Shown here: positions 1 to 6,227 of the stretch, piece after piece
How the letters are laid out: each line of letters opens with the position of its first letter
How positions within the stretch are numbered: the stretch's first letter is position 1
Assembly: GCA_937871605.1 (NCBI GenBank)
Contig: CALMRM010000062.1
Span: forward strand, 1-16,948
Origin: an uncultured Terriglobus sp.
GTDB taxonomy: Bacteria; Acidobacteriota; Terriglobia; Terriglobales; Acidobacteriaceae
Direction: 5' to 3'
DNA: 16,948 nucleotides
Translations under genes and position numbers: made by a program
The notes under the pieces: generated by a model
Told to the model about the DNA's origin: nothing
Database searches by the model: none
Seen by the model: only the letters and a program-made list of their open reading frames with translations

Positions 1-526
1 TCTCAGAAGCGAGACCTGGGGCACCTTCGGGCTTCGTCTGCGCAGCCTTCATCGTTTCGAGCGGCGCGGGCGGCAACAGCAGGTCGAGGATGCGCTCTTC
101 GGCGTTGCGCTCAGCCTTGTCCTCGATCTCTTCGAGCTTTTCCTCGCGCACCATCTCGATGGCGGTTTCCACCAGGTCGCGCACGATGGATTCGACATCA
201 CGGCCCACGTAGCCGACCTCGGTAAATTTGCTCGCCTCCACCTTCAGGAAAGGCGAGTTGGTCAGCTTGGCCAGCCGTCGCGCAATCTCGGTTTTGCCCA
301 CGCCCGTGGCACCGATCATGATGATGTTCTTGGGCATGATCTCTTCGGCCAGCTCGGGCGGCAGCTTCTGGCGGCGCTGCCGGTTGCGCAACGCAATGGC
401 CACGGCGCGCTTGGCCGCGTGCTGACCGATGACGTACTTGTCCAACTCCGCGACAATCTCGCGCGGCGTCATCTCTTCCAGGCCGACGGCCTGATCTTCC
501 GCTACTCCGGGTAAATAGATAGCCAT
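1..526 (-). CDS. hslU: ATP-dependent protease ATPase subunit HslU (N-terminal part, runs off the window)
   Basis: HslU is the AAA+ unfoldase ring of the HslUV (ClpYQ) protease; it unfolds substrates using ATP and feeds them to HslV in the cytoplasm. The visible 175 residues start MAIYLPGVAEDQAVGLEEMT and carry the N-terminal helix typical of the family (TPREIVAELDKYVIGQ), the Walker A loop GATGVGKTE at about residues 72-80, and the pore-region motif GYVGRD at about 105-110. They end in the charged, helical start of the I-domain (KLEEIEDKAERNAEER). The 3' end lies beyond base 1. The ATG at 524-526 is chosen because the protein begins as family members do; upstream there is only a weak purine stretch (gagagtgag, about 10 nt away). 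It follows hslV on the same strand, with a 155-nt gap holding an inverted repeat. Identification is very secure; only the length is unknown. Confidence 0.96.
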   Translation of the reverse strand, partial: MAIYLPGVAEDQAVGLEEMTPREIVAELDKYVIGQHAAKRAVAIALRNRQRRQKLPPELAEEIMPKNIIMIGATGVGKTEIARRLAKLTNSPFLKVEASKFTEVGYVGRDVESIVRDLVETAIEMVREEKLEEIEDKAERNAEERILDLLLPPAPLETMKAAQTKPEGAPGLASE

Positions 527-566
527 CCTACTAACTCACTCTCTAACCTTGTCAGCCGCCTAAACC

Positions 567-673
567 TTGTCATCCCGCAGCGTAGCGGAGGGATCTGCTT
601 CTCAGTCCGGCGTCGGCACACTCGCAACTCCAGGCACACATGCAGATCCCTTCGCGTTGCTACGGGATGACAA
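567..673. repeat. Imperfect inverted repeat (REP/MITE-like) between hslV and hslU
   Basis: Two 32-nt arms, 567-598 and 642-673, are inverted copies matching at 27 of 32 positions by hand count. They enclose a loop of 43 nt. Each arm begins TTGTCATCCCG and ends AGGGATCTGC when read inwards. The element sits on its own in the 155-nt gap between the hslV stop and the hslU start, so an hslV-hslU transcript would fold here into a long hairpin. The arm consensus (GTCATCCCG...AGGGATCTGC) resembles dispersed intergenic palindromes that I recall from acidobacterial genomes; I cannot verify this from one copy. It could be a nonautonomous mobile element, an mRNA-stabilising stem or a partial attenuator. 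No T-run follows, so a classical terminator is unlikely. Confidence 0.8.
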
Positions 674-681
674 ACAGGAAC

Positions 682-1350
682 TTAAAGCTCTTCCACGACA
701 AAATTTGCGTTGGTATAGATACAGATCTCCGCCGCAATCTTCATGCTCTTTTCGACGATGCCGCGGGCGGAAAGGTCCGTGTTTTCAAGCAGGGCCTGCG
801 CGGCACTTTGCGCAAAGCTGCCGCCGCTGCCGATGGTCATGATGGCGCCGCCTTCGATCAGGTCCGGCTCGATCACGTCGCCGTTGCCGCCGAGGAGGTA
901 CATGTGCTCCTTGTCGGCAACCAGTAGCAGGGCTTCCAGCTGACGCAGCAGCTTGTCGGTGCGCCAATCCTTGGCGAGTTCGACGGCGGCGCGCGGCAGG
1001 TTGCCGGCGTATTGCTCCAGCTTGCCCTCGAAGCGGGCGAACAGCGAAAAGGCGTCGGCGGTGGACCCGGCAAACCCGGCCAGCACCTTGTCGTTGTACA
1101 GGCGGCGCAGCTTTTTGGCACCGCTCTTCATTACGGCAGAGCCCAGCGTCACCTGCCCATCCGCGGCCATGACCACCACGCCGTTGCGGCGCACGCACAG
1201 CACGGTGGTGGAGCGGATGCGGCGGCCCTCCGCCGTGTCGTAGGCAGGCGCGGACAAGACGGAAGTACTTTGCCTGCCGTGCCGCATCGAAGAAGAAGAA
1301 GATGTATGGCGCGCGCGCTGGGAACGGCGGCTGCCGGTAAGGTTCTGCAT
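682..1350 (-). CDS. hslV: ATP-dependent protease peptidase subunit HslV with N-terminal extension
   Basis: HslV is the N-terminal-threonine peptidase of HslUV, a proteasome-like dodecamer. The core matches the family closely. The predicted mature N-terminus TTVLCVRRNG supplies catalytic Thr1 (codon 1207-1209); Asp17 lies in MAADGQVTLG, Lys33 in KKLRRLYNDK, followed by GFAGSTADAFSLF, ELAKDWRTDKLLRQLEALL, GSGGSFAQSAAQALLEN and the C-terminus CIYTNANFVVEEL. E. coli HslV begins directly with Met-Thr-Thr, but here the reading frame continues upstream through SAPAYDTAEGRRIRS. I chose the ATG at 1350 (222 aa, 47-residue leader before Thr1) because a TATACT box lies 7 nt upstream. The ATG at 1287 (201 aa, 26-residue leader) is possible; neither start has a Shine-Dalgarno sequence. 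The leader contains a five-Ser run from a trinucleotide repeat. The leader must be removed to expose Thr1, as known for some non-E. coli HslV. Gene identity is certain; the start is uncertain. Confidence 0.93.
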   Translation of the reverse strand: MQNLTGSRRSQRARHTSSSSSMRHGRQSTSVLSAPAYDTAEGRRIRSTTVLCVRRNGVVVMAADGQVTLGSAVMKSGAKKLRRLYNDKVLAGFAGSTADAFSLFARFEGKLEQYAGNLPRAAVELAKDWRTDKLLRQLEALLLVADKEHMYLLGGNGDVIEPDLIEGGAIMTIGSGGSFAQSAAQALLENTDLSARGIVEKSMKIAAEICIYTNANFVVEEL

Positions 1351-1357
1351 CGTTTCA

Positions 1358-1384
1358 AGTATAACGATGTAGGATAGCTGGCAA
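1358..1384 (-). promoter_or_regulatory. Candidate promoter for hslV, possibly giving a leaderless mRNA
   Basis: Read on the minus strand, TATACT (1363-1358) matches the -10 consensus at five of six positions. TTGCCA (1384-1379) is a possible -35 with a short 15-nt spacer; ACTTGC would sit at 17 nt. The ATG at 1350 begins 7 nt after the -10 box, so transcription would start at or next to the A of the start codon. The same 58-nt gap also serves the divergent gene at 1409. Inferred from sequence only. Confidence 0.4.
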
Positions 1385-1408
1385 GTACAGCGCGCAACGG
1401 GAGGCACC

Positions 1409-1624
1409 ATGGCCGAAAGCAATCAAAAGACTGTCACGCTCACCATGTCGCAAGAGCGGTATGCCGCGATGGAGCGCCTGGCGCAGAGGCAAGGTATCAG
1501 CATGACCGATTACATGCGACAGGCGTTAGAAGTGGCGCAAATCGTTGTGACGGCGAAGACATCTGGCGAAAAAGTCATTCTGAAGAATGGCAATTCCTAT
1601 AAGGAACTGACGCTGGCTGCTTAG
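1409..1624 (+). CDS. Small ribbon-helix-helix-like protein (71 aa)
   Basis: A 71-residue protein with the outline of a MetJ/Arc/CopG ribbon-helix-helix DNA-binding fold. A short beta strand (KTVTLTMSQ, residues 7-15) leads into helix A (ERYAAMERLAQRQG) and helix B (SMTDYMRQALEVAQIVVTA). A tail follows with a second strand-like segment (GEKVILKNGNSYKELTL, about 53-69). RHH proteins usually dimerise through the strand and may act as antitoxins or autorepressors, but nothing here proves DNA binding. The ATG is supported by a good GGGAGG Shine-Dalgarno at 1399-1404, four bases upstream. The stop is 1 nt before the next start, so the two are almost certainly co-transcribed and probably translationally coupled. 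The partner is a two-helix membrane protein rather than a recognisable toxin. No family name can be assigned with confidence. Confidence 0.8.
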   Translation: MAESNQKTVTLTMSQERYAAMERLAQRQGISMTDYMRQALEVAQIVVTAKTSGEKVILKNGNSYKELTLAA

Positions 1625-1625
1625 C

Positions 1626-1937
1626 ATGGCAGACACTGCGAACTCAGTTCGTCTTGATGTTGATAGTGTCAGCGAAGCGCAGGTGCACCCGGCCGAAGTC
1701 AGGCCGTATGAGCCGGAGCGACAGCGCGACATCGTTCGCACCTTTGTTACGCTGGGCCTGCTGGCCTCATTCCTTGGACTCATCTTTTGGGCGTGCCGCG
1801 AAAGCGTGACTTCCGCCGTGGTGTGGGCGCAGACCAAAGACATGATGCAGATCATCCTGCCCGCGCTCAGCGGGCTTTTAGGCTCGGTGATCGGCTTTTA
1901 CTTCGGATCAGGCGCCAATCTGGATCGCAAGCCCTGA
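1626..1937 (+). CDS. Small two-helix membrane protein (103 aa), unknown function
   Basis: The 103-residue protein has a hydrophilic N-terminus (about 1-38, acidic with several Pro and Glu) and two predicted membrane helices. The first is about 40-57 (FVTLGLLASFLGLIFWA) and the second about 75-94 (IILPALSGLLGSVIGFYFGS), joined by a short loop (CRESVTSAVVWAQTKDMMQ). The second helix is rich in glycine with GxxxG-type spacing, suggesting helix packing or oligomerisation, and ends in GFYFGSGAN. Similar endings occur in small two-TM bacterial and phage proteins, but I do not recognise a characterised family. The ATG lies 1 nt after the stop of the RHH-like gene (TTAGCATGG) with no good ribosome site of its own, which argues for coupled translation. 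It is convergent with a zinc-ribbon gene 14 nt away, with no obvious terminator between them. Confidence 0.78.
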   Translation: MADTANSVRLDVDSVSEAQVHPAEVRPYEPERQRDIVRTFVTLGLLASFLGLIFWACRESVTSAVVWAQTKDMMQIILPALSGLLGSVIGFYFGSGANLDRKP

Positions 1938-1951
1938 CCCCGTCCCACTCT

Positions 1952-2230
1952 TCACTTCACGACATCCGTTCCAGGAACCGCTTCTGCACGCCCCTCACCT
2001 AACGGTGAGTCCGGCGCAGGCACTATGGCAACCTCGTCGAAGTAGTCTGGCTTGGCGGGGAGCCGTTGAAAGCCAGCACCACGATCGCTCAGCCGAAAGC
2101 GCGTGCGGCAGCGCCCGCAACGCCACGGAAAAACACCGAACAGCGGCAGCACGTGGTTCTCCCACAGACCGTTGCGGCCACACCGGGTCAACACGCCGCG
2201 CCCACATGCGGGGCAAATACGTTCCGCCAT
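1952..2230 (-). CDS. Small zinc-ribbon protein (92 aa)
   Basis: This 92-residue protein starts MAERICPACGRGVLTRCG and has a four-cysteine zinc ribbon: Cys6-x2-Cys9 and Cys38-x2-Cys41 (RCGRCRTRF). The two knuckles are separated by a hydrophobic stretch (LWENHVLPLFGVFPW) that is probably a membrane-associated or buried hairpin. The pattern of a CPxC knuckle, a short hydrophobic segment ending GVFPWRC, and RCRTRF matches small acidobacterial proteins that I recognise only as a recurring type with no known function. The C-terminal half is Pro/Ala/Asp-rich and likely disordered. On the minus strand AGGGTG lies 7 nt before the ATG and may serve as ribosome site. It lies 64 nt downstream of the aldo/keto reductase gene on the same strand and may be its operon partner. 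The metal-binding prediction is good; the role is unknown. Confidence 0.72.
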   Translation of the reverse strand: MAERICPACGRGVLTRCGRNGLWENHVLPLFGVFPWRCGRCRTRFRLSDRGAGFQRLPAKPDYFDEVAIVPAPDSPLGEGRAEAVPGTDVVK

Positions 2231-2294
2231 GCAACGACACCCTGCCAGCGCGGCTGGCTTACGTCAGTGTAAGCGCAGCCGCTTGGCTGGGCAC

Positions 2295-3329
2295 TTAGCG
2301 ATAGCTGGGCGGCGCGGGATTGCGCTCGAACTGCCGTTGATGCCAGTACGGATAGGCCACTGGGCGTTCGCTGGCCTTGTCCAACCGCTCCACCTGCTCT
2401 GGCGAAAGCACGAAGCTGGCGGCTTCCAGGTTGCTCTTGAGCTGCTCCGCGTTGCGCGCGCCGATGATCAGGCTGGCCACCGTGGGTTTGCGCAGCAGCC
2501 AGTTGAGCGCCACCTGCGGCACGGATTTGCCGGTCTCGGAGGCAACGGCGTCCAGCGCATCCACCACGGTGTAGAGGAATTCCTCGTCCACTACGGGACC
2601 ACCCGCCTGGCCGTCGCTGTAGCGCGAGTTGGGCGGTGCGGGCTGGCCGCGGCGCACCTTGCCGGTCAGGCGACCCCAGCCCAAGGGGCTCCACACCAGC
2701 GCGGCCACGCCCTCCGCCATGCCCAACGGCATCAGCTCCCACTCAAAGTCGCGGCCCACCAGCGAGTAGTACGCTTGCTGCGCCACGTAGCGCGTCCAGC
2801 CGTAGCGCTCACTCACATCCAGCGAGCGCTGCAGGTGCCAGCCGCTGAAGTTGGAGCAGGCAATGTAGCGAATCTTGCCGGCACGCACAAAGTCGTCCAG
2901 CGTGCTCAGCGTCTCCTCGATAGGCGTCTCTGCGTCGAAGCCGTGCATGTGGTACACGTCGACATAATCGGTCCGCAGCCGCTTCAGGCTGCTGTGCAGC
3001 GCATTCGTGATGTGGAAGCGCGAGGATCCCTGCTCGTTCGGCCCCTTGCCGAAGCCAAAGGTGCTCTTGGTGGACAGCAGCACGGATTCGCGCGGCAGGT
3101 GGGCGATGGCTTCACCCAGAATCTCTTCCGAACGGCCCTCGGAGTACACATCCGCCGTGTCGAAGAAGTTGACGCCTGCGTCCATGCACAGGTCGATCAA
3201 CTGCCGTGCCTCGGCCACGTCGGTGCTGCCCCAGGCTTTGAAGAACTCGTTTGCGCCACCAAAGGTGCCCGTGCCGAAGCACAGGACGGGTACCTTTAAA
3301 CCACTCTTGCCAAGCTGACGAAATTCCAT
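2295..3329 (-). CDS. Aldo/keto reductase family oxidoreductase
   Basis: A 344-residue NADPH-dependent aldo/keto reductase with a (beta/alpha)8 barrel, expected to reduce aldehydes or ketones, or oxidise sugars, in the cytoplasm. The catalytic tetrad is visible: Asp57 and Tyr62 (FFDTADVYSEGRSEE), Lys88 (LLSTKSTF) and His129 (DVYHMHGFD). Other family marks are the N-terminal MEFRQLGKSGLKVPVLCFGT, the substrate-side motif IACSNFSGWH, the WSPLGWGRLTGK segment and the C-terminal cofactor region SLIIGARNAEQLKSNLEA. This arrangement fits the AKR group that includes YajO/YghZ-like and 'general stress protein 69' enzymes; substrate cannot be deduced. The open frame extends 35 codons upstream, but the ATG at 3327-3329 gives the usual family N-terminus, and the upstream residues (CHRCCSAIQAVHSRQ) look non-coding. 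No strong ribosome site is seen. It is divergent from the beta-barrel gene at 3519. Confidence 0.92.
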   Translation of the reverse strand: MEFRQLGKSGLKVPVLCFGTGTFGGANEFFKAWGSTDVAEARQLIDLCMDAGVNFFDTADVYSEGRSEEILGEAIAHLPRESVLLSTKSTFGFGKGPNEQGSSRFHITNALHSSLKRLRTDYVDVYHMHGFDAETPIEETLSTLDDFVRAGKIRYIACSNFSGWHLQRSLDVSERYGWTRYVAQQAYYSLVGRDFEWELMPLGMAEGVAALVWSPLGWGRLTGKVRRGQPAPPNSRYSDGQAGGPVVDEEFLYTVVDALDAVASETGKSVPQVALNWLLRKPTVASLIIGARNAEQLKSNLEAASFVLSPEQVERLDKASERPVAYPYWHQRQFERNPAPPSYR

Positions 3330-3450
3330 ATCAGGATGGATGCACAAAGGGCTGCCACGCGCTTCACTTTGGCGTGAATGCACTGCCTGGATTGCCGAAC
3401 AACAGCGATGGCATGAGAAGCTGGTGCAAGCCAAGACGCATCCTTACGCC

Positions 3451-3471
3451 GCGGCAAAGCGGCTTTGCCGC
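3451..3471. promoter_or_regulatory. Perfect 9-bp hairpin upstream of the outer-membrane protein gene
   Basis: GCGGCAAAG (3451-3459) pairs exactly with CTTTGCCGC (3463-3471) around a 3-nt CGG loop. An outer CCAAG (3431-3435) and CTTGG (3474-3478) could extend the structure. It ends 47 nt before the preferred start at 3519, so it is probably in the 5' leader of that gene or in the divergent promoter region. No T-run follows, so it is more likely an operator or leader stem than a terminator. Confidence 0.5.
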
Positions 3472-3518
3472 AGCTTGGTGTAGACATGGCGGACGGCAGC
3501 GACGTCCCATGGAGCAAA

Positions 3519-4088
3519 ATGCCGAACACCCGTACCGTCAAGCAGGCTGCAGCACTCTTACTGTTCGTTCTTAGCGCCACCAGCATGCCTGTGCGCGCCA
3601 CAGCGCAGGCGACAGCGGCAACTGCACAGCGGGCAGCAGACCTGCAGCTGGGCGTCGGCTTCAGCTATGGCAAGCACGACTACGAGTACACGCCGCTAGA
3701 AGACGGCACGCGCATCAACGGCTTTTCCTTCTACGGCACGCTCGATCTGAAGCCGCACTATGGCGTTGAGATCGCCTTCCACCAGTTGGGCACACACAAG
3801 GATGACCATGAGTACGAGCGCACCTACGAAATAGGCCCGCGCTATGTCTTGCACTACAACCGGCTGAACCCGTATGCGCGCCTTGCGTACGGCCGCGGTG
3901 TCTTCAACTTTCCGCAGGACATTGCCAATCTGGCGTACAACATGGGCGTGGCTGCGGGTGGTGTGGACGTAAACGTGCTGCGGCACGTCAACGTGCGTGG
4001 CGAGTATGAGTACCAGCGCTGGTTTGGGTTCCCCAACCACGACCTGCAGCCGCAACTGGTGACCGTGGGTGTGGCCTACCACTTCTAA
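3519..4088 (+). CDS. Small outer-membrane beta-barrel protein (189 aa)
   Basis: A probable eight-stranded outer-membrane barrel. The N-terminus MPNTRTVKQAAALLLFVLS is a signal peptide with likely cleavage after ATA (about residue 29). The rest alternates polar and hydrophobic residues in strands, such as LQLGVGFSYGKHDYEY, GFSFYGTLDLKPHYGVEIAF, YEIGPRYVLHYNR and VNVRGEYEYQRWFGF. It ends VTVGVAYHF, with the terminal aromatic recognised by the BAM assembly machinery. The shape fits the OmpA-like/OmpW-like small porin group (PF13505-type), but no specific function is implied. The frame opens upstream (TTG 3465, ATG 3486), but ATG 3519 has GGAG at 3511-3514, four nt before it, and puts the signal peptide at the extreme N-terminus. 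The stop overlaps the convergent ligase stop by four bases (CTAA, 4085-4088). Confidence 0.85.
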   Translation: MPNTRTVKQAAALLLFVLSATSMPVRATAQATAATAQRAADLQLGVGFSYGKHDYEYTPLEDGTRINGFSFYGTLDLKPHYGVEIAFHQLGTHKDDHEYERTYEIGPRYVLHYNRLNPYARLAYGRGVFNFPQDIANLAYNMGVAAGGVDVNVLRHVNVRGEYEYQRWFGFPNHDLQPQLVTVGVAYHF

Positions 4089-6022
4089 CCGCGCGATGCA
4101 GTGCTCTCTGCCGGTTTGTCCGGCTGCGACTGGTAGATCTCCTCCACGCGCGCGACCGTGTCGATCTCTGCCAGCGGCTTGTCACGGCGGATTTGCAGGA
4201 TGCGCGGAAAGCGCAGCGCGAAACCGCTGCTGTGGCGGTCACTGCGCATGATGTTGTTGAACGCAATTTCCAACATGACGAGCGGCTCTACCGTACGAAA
4301 GTTGCCGTAGTCCTCCAGCGTATGTGCCTTACACCACTCGCTCAGTTCTGTGATCTCCGCATCCGTCACGCCGCTGTAGGCCTTGCCTACGTTCTGCAGG
4401 CTGCCGTCCGCCGCGCGCACGGCAAAGGTGTAATCCGACAGGAACTGCGACTTGCGCCCCTGGCCGTACTCCGCGCCGGTAATGACCACGTCCAGCGTGT
4501 CCAGGTGTCGCTTGAGCTTCATCCAGCTCAGGCCACGGCGGCCCGGCTGGTAAAGCGACTCGCTCGCCTTGATCATGACGCCCTCATTGCCGCGGTCGCG
4601 CGCGGCCACGTAGGCGCGGTCCAGTTCGTCGGCGGAGTGCGCCTCCACTACGGGTGACAGACGCAGCCGCTGCTCACCTTCCGGCTTGCTCTCGCCGGTT
4701 TCGACGAAGAGTCCACCCTTCGGCGGTGGTGCAGGCAGTTCCAGCGGAGAACAGGTGACGCGCTGCATCGTTTCGACCAGCGCCTCCAGCTTTGCGCGGC
4801 GCTCACGCAGCGGCAGGTCTAGCAGCAGCGTGCCATCGGCAAATAGGAGGTCAAAACACATGAACACGACCGGGATCCCGGTGCGCACGTCATTGTTCAC
4901 CTTTTTGCGGCCAAGACGGGGCGACAGCACGGCAAATGCCATGGCGCGGTCCGCGCGCACGTCCCACGCCAGCACCTCGCCGTCAAGGATGACGCCCGTG
5001 CCGGTACCGGTCACGCGCGCAAAGGCTTCCACGATCTCTGGATAGCTCCCCGTCACGTCTTCGCGGTTGCGCGAGTACAGCGCCACTCGCCCTGGCTGCG
5101 ATGCATCGCCGCAGTGCAGCTGGATGCGCATGCCGTCATACTTGTCCTCCACCTGCGCGCTCAGGCGCACGGCTTCGACCGGCGTGTCCTCTGGCACAGC
5201 CTCCTCCAATGTGTCGGCAATCACCTCAGCGATGGTAGGCGCATCCGGCTCGACCTCGGCTGCAGGCGTGACCGCAACCTCGGCGCTTTTCGCCACGTCC
5301 GGCTTGGAGGCGAAGCGAGCCACGGCCTCCTCTGTCGTTTCCACCGGCGAGGCCAGCATGAAGCCGAGCGGGTGAAACAGCCGCATGCGCGCCGTCTCCA
5401 GTGTGGCGGCAAAGGCCATCGCCGTAGCCTCAGACAGGTCGGCCTGCAGCATGACGGCGTTGCGCAGCGCGGGCAACGGCTGTTCAGTGGCGACGGCGAT
5501 CGCCTCTTCCACCAACGCCTGCTTCACGCCAATGCGCATGTCGCCGTTGATGAGCTTGATGAGGTACTTGGCCTCAACGGGCGAGCAGCGCCGCAGCATG
5601 CCCGCCAGCAACGCCTGGCGGGCCGCGGTGTTCTTTGCCACAGGAATTTGCGCAAACGCGTCCTCCACCTCTGGCAGCGTTAGCGAAGGATCCGGCGTGT
5701 GTCCCTGCTCCGCAAACAAGTCGCCCGCCGCGGCACCCAGGTCGCCATGCCTGCGCCATGCGGCCTGAAATTGCTCCTCAGTGGGCGACACGATCTCGCG
5801 CACGGTTTTGGTCAGCATGGCACCGCCGATGTTGAGCTTGCGCGTGTCCGCCTCGCTGAACGCTTCGCCAGAAAGGTACATCGCGAACAGCCCCGCTTGG
5901 TGTGCATCGCCCGCATCGCGCGCGGCTGAAATGCCCGCAGCAATGGCGGCGCGCTTCTTCAGGCGGCTGCCGGTGGCGGCCAGTTCATCAGCCAGGGTCG
6001 CAAGTGCGTGGAAGAGTGCCAT
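4085..6022 (-). CDS. ATP-dependent DNA ligase
   Basis: A 645-residue ATP-dependent DNA ligase that seals nicks through a lysine-AMP intermediate. The N-terminal DNA-binding domain covers about 1-230 (e.g. LIKLINGDMRIGVKQALVEEA). Nucleotidyltransferase motif I is EDKYDGMR with adenylated Lys294; motif III is VILDGEVLAWD (344-354), motif IV EGVMIKASESLY (480-491) and motif V SWMKLKR (499-505). The OB-fold ends with the motif VI-like RFPRILQIRRDK (604-615). This resembles archaeal/LigB-type bacterial ligases used in addition to NAD-dependent LigA. Two low-complexity segments, about 238-288 (Ala/Glu/Pro-rich) and 429-450 (Pro-rich), interrupt otherwise conserved blocks. The ATG at 6020-6022 gives the usual start (MALFHALATLADELAATGSR); the 41 upstream codons look non-coding. 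No strong ribosome site is seen. It is divergent from the sugar-oxidation operon. Confidence 0.94.
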   Translation of the reverse strand: MALFHALATLADELAATGSRLKKRAAIAAGISAARDAGDAHQAGLFAMYLSGEAFSEADTRKLNIGGAMLTKTVREIVSPTEEQFQAAWRRHGDLGAAAGDLFAEQGHTPDPSLTLPEVEDAFAQIPVAKNTAARQALLAGMLRRCSPVEAKYLIKLINGDMRIGVKQALVEEAIAVATEQPLPALRNAVMLQADLSEATAMAFAATLETARMRLFHPLGFMLASPVETTEEAVARFASKPDVAKSAEVAVTPAAEVEPDAPTIAEVIADTLEEAVPEDTPVEAVRLSAQVEDKYDGMRIQLHCGDASQPGRVALYSRNREDVTGSYPEIVEAFARVTGTGTGVILDGEVLAWDVRADRAMAFAVLSPRLGRKKVNNDVRTGIPVVFMCFDLLFADGTLLLDLPLRERRAKLEALVETMQRVTCSPLELPAPPPKGGLFVETGESKPEGEQRLRLSPVVEAHSADELDRAYVAARDRGNEGVMIKASESLYQPGRRGLSWMKLKRHLDTLDVVITGAEYGQGRKSQFLSDYTFAVRAADGSLQNVGKAYSGVTDAEITELSEWCKAHTLEDYGNFRTVEPLVMLEIAFNNIMRSDRHSSGFALRFPRILQIRRDKPLAEIDTVARVEEIYQSQPDKPAESTASRG

Positions 6023-6115
6023 GGTCGAAAGATGCGGCTTTGTGCCGTGCGGTTTGGAACAGCGGCGTACCTGCGTACGCCTGTCCGAAGAGCGAACCGT
6101 ATTCGCACACAAGGC

Positions 6116-6145
6116 TTGCCTACTCTGCAGTCCCACGTCTACCAT
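6116..6145 (+). promoter_or_regulatory. Weak candidate promoter for the 6228-9415 operon
   Basis: TTGCCT (6116-6121) and TACCAT (6140-6145) are separated by 18 nt and lie about 80 nt before the first gene of the operon, in the 205-nt divergent spacer with the ligase gene. Each box matches the sigma-70 consensus at four of six positions. This is the best pair I found there, but such matches arise by chance in GC-rich DNA. Confidence 0.2.
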
Positions 6146-6215
6146 GCCACGCTGTGGGCGGGTATGCCTTTCACGTGTTTCAGCGGCAACCTGCAGTCAC
6201 TCGAGTAAGCCCGCC

Positions 6216-6221
6216 AGGAGG
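6216..6221 (+). promoter_or_regulatory. Strong Shine-Dalgarno sequence fixing the start at 6228
   Basis: AGGAGG lies six bases before the ATG at 6228. It decides the start: the open frame runs back to 5781, inside the ligase gene on the other strand, but only this ATG has a ribosome site and is followed at once by a twin-arginine signal. Confidence 0.85.
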
Positions 6222-6227
6222 AAGCCT

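Noticed and set aside
1289..1302. GAA trinucleotide run as an independent repeat element
   Set aside because: About four units only; reported within the hslV leader finding rather than as a separate microsatellite feature.
2103..3299. A 398-codon plus-strand open frame opposite the aldo/keto reductase
   Set aside because: It is antisense to a protein with a full catalytic tetrad; its translation is Arg/His/Ala/Gln-rich with no family features, typical of the complementary frame of a GC-rich gene.
3363..3378. Small inverted repeat TTCAC-N6-GTGAA between the aldo/keto reductase and barrel genes
   Set aside because: Only 5-bp arms; expected by chance at this length and without a nearby promoter to anchor it.
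6125..6198. Direct repeat CTGCAGTC at 6125 and 6191 in the ligase/isomerase spacer
   Set aside because: Eight bases and two copies only; no spacing or symmetry that suggests a binding site or attachment site.
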